Assembly: GCA_016794615.1 (NCBI GenBank)
Contig: JAEUJO010000191.1
Location: 1 to 38,614, forward strand
Origin: Pseudonocardia sp.
GTDB taxonomy: Bacteria; Actinomycetota; Actinomycetes; Mycobacteriales; Pseudonocardiaceae
DNA length: 38,614 nt
Direction of reading: 5' to 3'
Shown: positions 35,943 through 38,614 of the stretch, in pieces
Layout: each line of letters starts with the position of its first letter
Position numbering within the stretch: position 1 is the stretch's first letter
Translations under genes and position numbers: made by a program
Notes under the pieces: model-generated
Databases searched by the model: none
The model's input: only the letters and a program-made list of their open reading frames with translations
Told to the model about the DNA's origin: nothing

Positions 35943-37199
35943 GTGGACAGTGCAGCCGGGAACAGGGTCGACGTGCTCGGCCCCGCCGCCGCCCGCCGCG
36001 CAGCGCTCGCGGCGCAGGGGTTCGCCGACGCGCGCCCGTCCGGCGTGGTGACGCGCCGCCACCTGGCCCGGCTGCTCGCCCGGATCCGGCTGCTGCAGCT
36101 GGACTCGGTGAACGTCGCGGTGCGCGCCCACTACATGCCGGTCTTCAGCCGGCTCGGTCCCTACGACCCGGGGCTGGTCGACGACGCCGCGTGGACGCAC
36201 GCCGCGCGCCGCCCGCGGCTGCTGGTCGAGTACTGGGCGCACGAGGCGAGCCTGCTGCCGGTGGCCGACTGGCCGCTGTTGCTGTCGGGCGCCAAACGGC
36301 CCGGGTGGTGGCGGCACTACAAGGCACTCGCGGACCGGGAGCCGCAGCTGGTCGACGATCTGCTCGCGGCCGTCAAGGAGCTGGGACCGGTGGGGGCCGG
36401 GGCCCTGGAGACGGCGCTGGGCGCCGGTGCGGCGCGGCCGAAGGGCGCAAGCTGGTGGGCACGGTCGGACATCAAGCGGATCTGCGAGTACCTGTTCGGC
36501 ACCGGTGCGCTCACCACCGGGGCCCGGGTGCACTTCCAACGCCTCTACGACCTGCCCGAACGGGTGCTGCCTCCCGAGGTCCTCGCCGCGCACCCGGCGG
36601 ACCCCGAGGTGTCGGCGCGGGCGCTGGTGCTCCGGGCGGCGGGCGCCCTGGGGGTGGCCACGGAGCCGGACCTGCGTGACTACTACCGGCTCGGGCCCGC
36701 GCACGCGCAGCGGGCGGTCGCGGAACTCCTCGAAGAAGGTGCGTTGCAGCGCGTCGCCGTCCGGGGCTGGCGCCACCCGGCGTACCGGTTGCCGGGTGCC
36801 CGGATCCCGCGACGGGTCACGGCGCGCGCGCTGCTGTCGCCGTTCGACCCGCTGATCTGGGAGCGCGCCCGCACCGAGCGTCTCTTCGGCTTCCGCTACC
36901 GCATCGAGATCTACGTACCGGAGCCGCTGCGCGAGTACGGCTACTACGTCTTCCCGTTCCTGCTCGACGACGCCCTCGTGGCACGGGTCGACCTCAAAGC
37001 GGACCGGGTGGCGGGCGTGCTCCGCGTGCCGGGCGCGTTCGGCGAGCCGCCCGGCCCGTCCACCGTGGCGGACCGGCCACAGGTCGTGGCCGAGCTGGCG
37101 GCCGCCCTGCACGAGCTGGCGGCCTGGCAGGGGCTGGACGGGGTGGTGGTCGGTGAGCGAGGCGACCTCGCCGCCCCGCTCACCGCACAGCTCCGGTGA
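35943..37199 (+). CDS. ycaQ: YcaQ/AlkX-type DNA glycosylase (HTH_42 family)
   Basis: 418 residues of the winged-helix AlkZ/YcaQ superfamily, which in E. coli opens interstrand crosslinks and other bulky N-alkyl lesions. The catalytic QxD motif of the YcaQ branch is present (Gln52-Leu53-Asp54 in LLQLDSVNV). Other conserved parts are HYMPVFSRLG, VEYWAHEASLLP, the RDYYRLGPAHAQRAVAELLEEGAL winged helix, LLSPFDPLIWERARTERLFGFRYRIEIYVPEPLREYGYYVFPFLLDD and the C-terminal VVVGERGDLA. The GTG at 35943 fits the DNA-damage promoter; ATG 35913 and GTG 35973 are alternatives. It sits just downstream of the IS and keeps its own promoter. Confidence 0.9.
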   Translation: MDSAAGNRVDVLGPAAARRAALAAQGFADARPSGVVTRRHLARLLARIRLLQLDSVNVAVRAHYMPVFSRLGPYDPGLVDDAAWTHAARRPRLLVEYWAHEASLLPVADWPLLLSGAKRPGWWRHYKALADREPQLVDDLLAAVKELGPVGAGALETALGAGAARPKGASWWARSDIKRICEYLFGTGALTTGARVHFQRLYDLPERVLPPEVLAAHPADPEVSARALVLRAAGALGVATEPDLRDYYRLGPAHAQRAVAELLEEGALQRVAVRGWRHPAYRLPGARIPRRVTARALLSPFDPLIWERARTERLFGFRYRIEIYVPEPLREYGYYVFPFLLDDALVARVDLKADRVAGVLRVPGAFGEPPGPSTVADRPQVVAELAAALHELAAWQGLDGVVVGERGDLAAPLTAQLR

Positions 37200-37218
37200 C
37201 CGTCCGGGTCCCGTGCGC

Positions 37219-38241
37219 TCAGACGGGCTCGGCGGCCCGGGTGACCAGTACGTCCCCACTCGCGGTGCGGCCGCGCAGCCATAGCGCCGGGGCGCGGTCC
37301 GGCGCGGTCCGGCGCACCTCCAGCTCGCTGCGGGCGCGGCCGGACCCCGACGACAGGTCCAGCTCGGCCAGCACCCCGGCATGGACGCCGATCGTCAGGC
37401 CGCCCGACCCCGTGGTCAGATCCAGCCGCCCGGCGCTGGCGTCGGCGACGGAGACCGCGCCGGTGCCCGTGCGCACGCCGACGTCCGCGTGGACCGCACC
37501 GATCCTGACGTCCCCGCTGCCGGCCTTGATGTCGGTCGACCCCGCGACCGCGCCCACGCGGACCATGCCCGAACCGGTCCGGATGCGTGCCCGGCCGCCG
37601 ACGGCGCCCAGCTCGACGTCACCGGACCCGGTCGTGACCTCGGCGTCGCCGTCCACGTCGGCGGTGGTCGCCGTGCCCGCCCCGGTCCGGACGGTCGCCC
37701 GCCCCGCCCGGCCACGGACCACGACGTCACCGGCGCCGGTCCGGGCCGTCACGCGCGAGCCCGGCGGTGCCCACACCGTGACCACCAGCGGCACCATCCG
37801 CAGCGGCAGCTCCGTGGTCGAGCGCACCGTCAGCGTCGGGGCCTTGCCGCCGGTACCCGGTGCGGACCACGCGATGTCCGCCGCGCGCACCGCGTCCGCG
37901 CCTGCCGAGGCGGGACCGTCACCGTCGTCCGTGTCGGGGGCCGCCGACACGGAGCCCAGCCACGACGCCACCTCGCCGAGGCGCTGCGCCCATCCGCCGG
38001 CCGCCGCCGGGTCGTGCCGCACCTCGACGCGTACCTCGAGCTCGCCCGGGGCGTTGCCCTCGTTCGCGGTCTCCTCGTTCGCGGTCTCCTCGTTCGCGGT
38101 CTCCTCGTTCGCGGTCTCCGTGGCCTCGTCATCACCGGAGGCGCCGTCCAGGTGCACCACCACCCGCCCGACATCCACCGCGAGGTCCAGATCCGCCGGG
38201 CCCGCGACCGTCCGGCTCTCCTGCCGCACCAGATCCTCCAC
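37219..38241 (-). CDS. DUF4097-type beta-repeat protein
   Basis: 340 residues. After a charged N-terminal half, the C-terminal half repeats beta strands of the form TGSGDVxLGAVxGxA, VRTGSGMVRVGAVAGSTDIKAGSGDVRIG, the bacterial DUF4097 'adhesin-like' parallel-strand pattern. There is no signal peptide or membrane helix visible. A minisatellite (residues about 41-60) encodes ETANE repeats. It starts with GTG 5 nt after the stop of the ribbon-helix-helix gene, so the two are cotranscribed. The function is unknown. Confidence 0.8.
   Translation of the reverse strand: MEDLVRQESRTVAGPADLDLAVDVGRVVVHLDGASGDDEATETANEETANEETANEETANEGNAPGELEVRVEVRHDPAAAGGWAQRLGEVASWLGSVSAAPDTDDGDGPASAGADAVRAADIAWSAPGTGGKAPTLTVRSTTELPLRMVPLVVTVWAPPGSRVTARTGAGDVVVRGRAGRATVRTGAGTATTADVDGDAEVTTGSGDVELGAVGGRARIRTGSGMVRVGAVAGSTDIKAGSGDVRIGAVHADVGVRTGTGAVSVADASAGRLDLTTGSGGLTIGVHAGVLAELDLSSGSGRARSELEVRRTAPDRAPALWLRGRTASGDVLVTRAAEPV
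38061..38120 (-). repeat. 15-bp minisatellite in the DUF4097 gene (four units)
   Basis: Units of CGTTCGCGGTCTCCT at 38061, 38076 and 38091, with CGTTCGCGGTCTCCG at 38106 (+ strand text). On the - strand they encode ETANE repeats. Unit length is a multiple of three. Confidence 0.95.
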
Positions 38242-38246
38242 GGTGA

Positions 38247-38614
38247 TCAGCCCTCGACCCAGCCGCGCAGGTTGCGGCCGTCGTCCGGGCCGCTGGGCCG
38301 GTCGGACCCGGATCCCCACTGCCCACCGTCACCCGGGCGGCCGCCCCACCGCCCGCGCGGGCCGCGGCCGAGCTGCCCGGACAGCGCCCCCTGCACGGCC
38401 TGGGCCACCCAGGAGTTGAGCGAGACGCCCTCGGCGGCGGCCGCCTGCTCGGCCTGGCCCTTGATCTGCTCCACCAGCCGCAGCGTGATCCGGCTGATGT
38501 CGCCGGTGTCGACCCCCGGGCCGCGCGGCGGCGGTGGCGTCGGCGGGGCTTCGGCGACGTGCTCGGGGCCGACGGCGACCCGGACGTCGCGCCCGTCGAG
38601 GCGCACCTCGACCG
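38247..38614 (-). CDS. Ribbon-helix-helix (Arc/toxin-antitoxin-like) protein, partial
   Basis: Partial: the frame stays open to the right edge of the window, so the true start is outside. The visible part has RLDGRDVRVAVGPEHVAEAPP, then ISRITLRLVEQIKGQAEQAAAAEGVSLNSWVAQAVQGAL, a ribbon-helix-helix DNA-binding fold (HicB/Arc-like), and a Gly/Arg-rich tail. The stop is 5 nt from the DUF4097 start. It may regulate its own operon; no toxin partner is seen in the window. Confidence 0.75.
   Translation of the reverse strand, partial: VEVRLDGRDVRVAVGPEHVAEAPPTPPPPRGPGVDTGDISRITLRLVEQIKGQAEQAAAAEGVSLNSWVAQAVQGALSGQLGRGPRGRWGGRPGDGGQWGSGSDRPSGPDDGRNLRGWVEG

Overview
The window is one continuous stretch of a very GC-rich actinobacterial chromosome, almost certainly a member of the Pseudonocardiales (Pseudonocardia-like). 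Three things point there. Codon use is strongly GC-biased. The gene order proS / ferritin-like / lipoprotein / rimP / nusA / ylxR / infB / ylxP / rbfA / nrnA / MATE / truB / ribF / rpsO / pnp / M16 protease / dapB matches the mycobacterial and relatives' translation-and-RNA region. There is also a mycothiol-ligase-like enzyme, and many genes have promoters of leaderless type.

Layout. 1-2.3 kb: an ElaA-type acetyltransferase, a LapA-like membrane protein and a short MshC/CysS-like ligase, tightly packed on the + strand. 2.3-7.1 kb (- strand): a DEAD-box RNA helicase, a RIO-type kinase, YaaA, an F420/FMN split-barrel protein and a VOC protein; a striking cluster of GTGCAC sites lies between yaaA and the kinase. 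7.3-9.0 kb: proS. 9.1-11.5 kb (- strand): a one-TM protein, YjbQ, a ferritin-like protein and a Tat-like lipoprotein. 11.7-27.8 kb (+ strand): the core translation/RNA block (rimP, nusA, ylxR, infB, ylxP, rbfA, nrnA, a methyltransferase, a MATE exporter, truB, ribF, an HTH protein, rpsO, pnp, pepR), with terminators after infB and rpsO. 28.0-29.9 kb (- strand): a secreted beta-helix protein. 30.3-34.2 kb: a DUF456 membrane protein, dapB, a DinB-like protein, a GNAT, a VOC protein and a divergent AraC-type regulator. 34.3-35.6 kb: an IS110-family insertion sequence. 35.6-37.2 kb: a structured intergenic region, then a YcaQ/AlkX-type DNA glycosylase. 37.2-38.6 kb (- strand): a DUF4097 protein and a ribbon-helix-helix protein cut by the window edge.

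How the genes fit together. The central block makes and matures ribosomes and turns over RNA: RimP and RbfA for the 30S subunit, IF2 for initiation, S15, TruB for tRNA psi55, PNPase and NrnA for RNA decay, NusA for transcription. Most of the rest is housekeeping or small accessory enzymes.

The most interesting signals are regulatory rather than new protein systems: (i) a PafBC-type (LexA-independent) DNA-damage promoter in front of the YcaQ/AlkX glycosylase; (ii) at least ten genes whose -10 box lies 6-8 nt from the start codon; (iii) a phased, nested-palindrome GTGCAC array; (iv) two copies of a DnaA-box-like palindrome fused to a -10 box at distant loci; (v) IS110 ends that, when removed, restore a hairpin target; (vi) a compact three-way-junction element next to the IS; and (vii) in-frame minisatellites in rimP and the DUF4097 gene. 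No tRNA, rRNA, CRISPR array or prophage was found.
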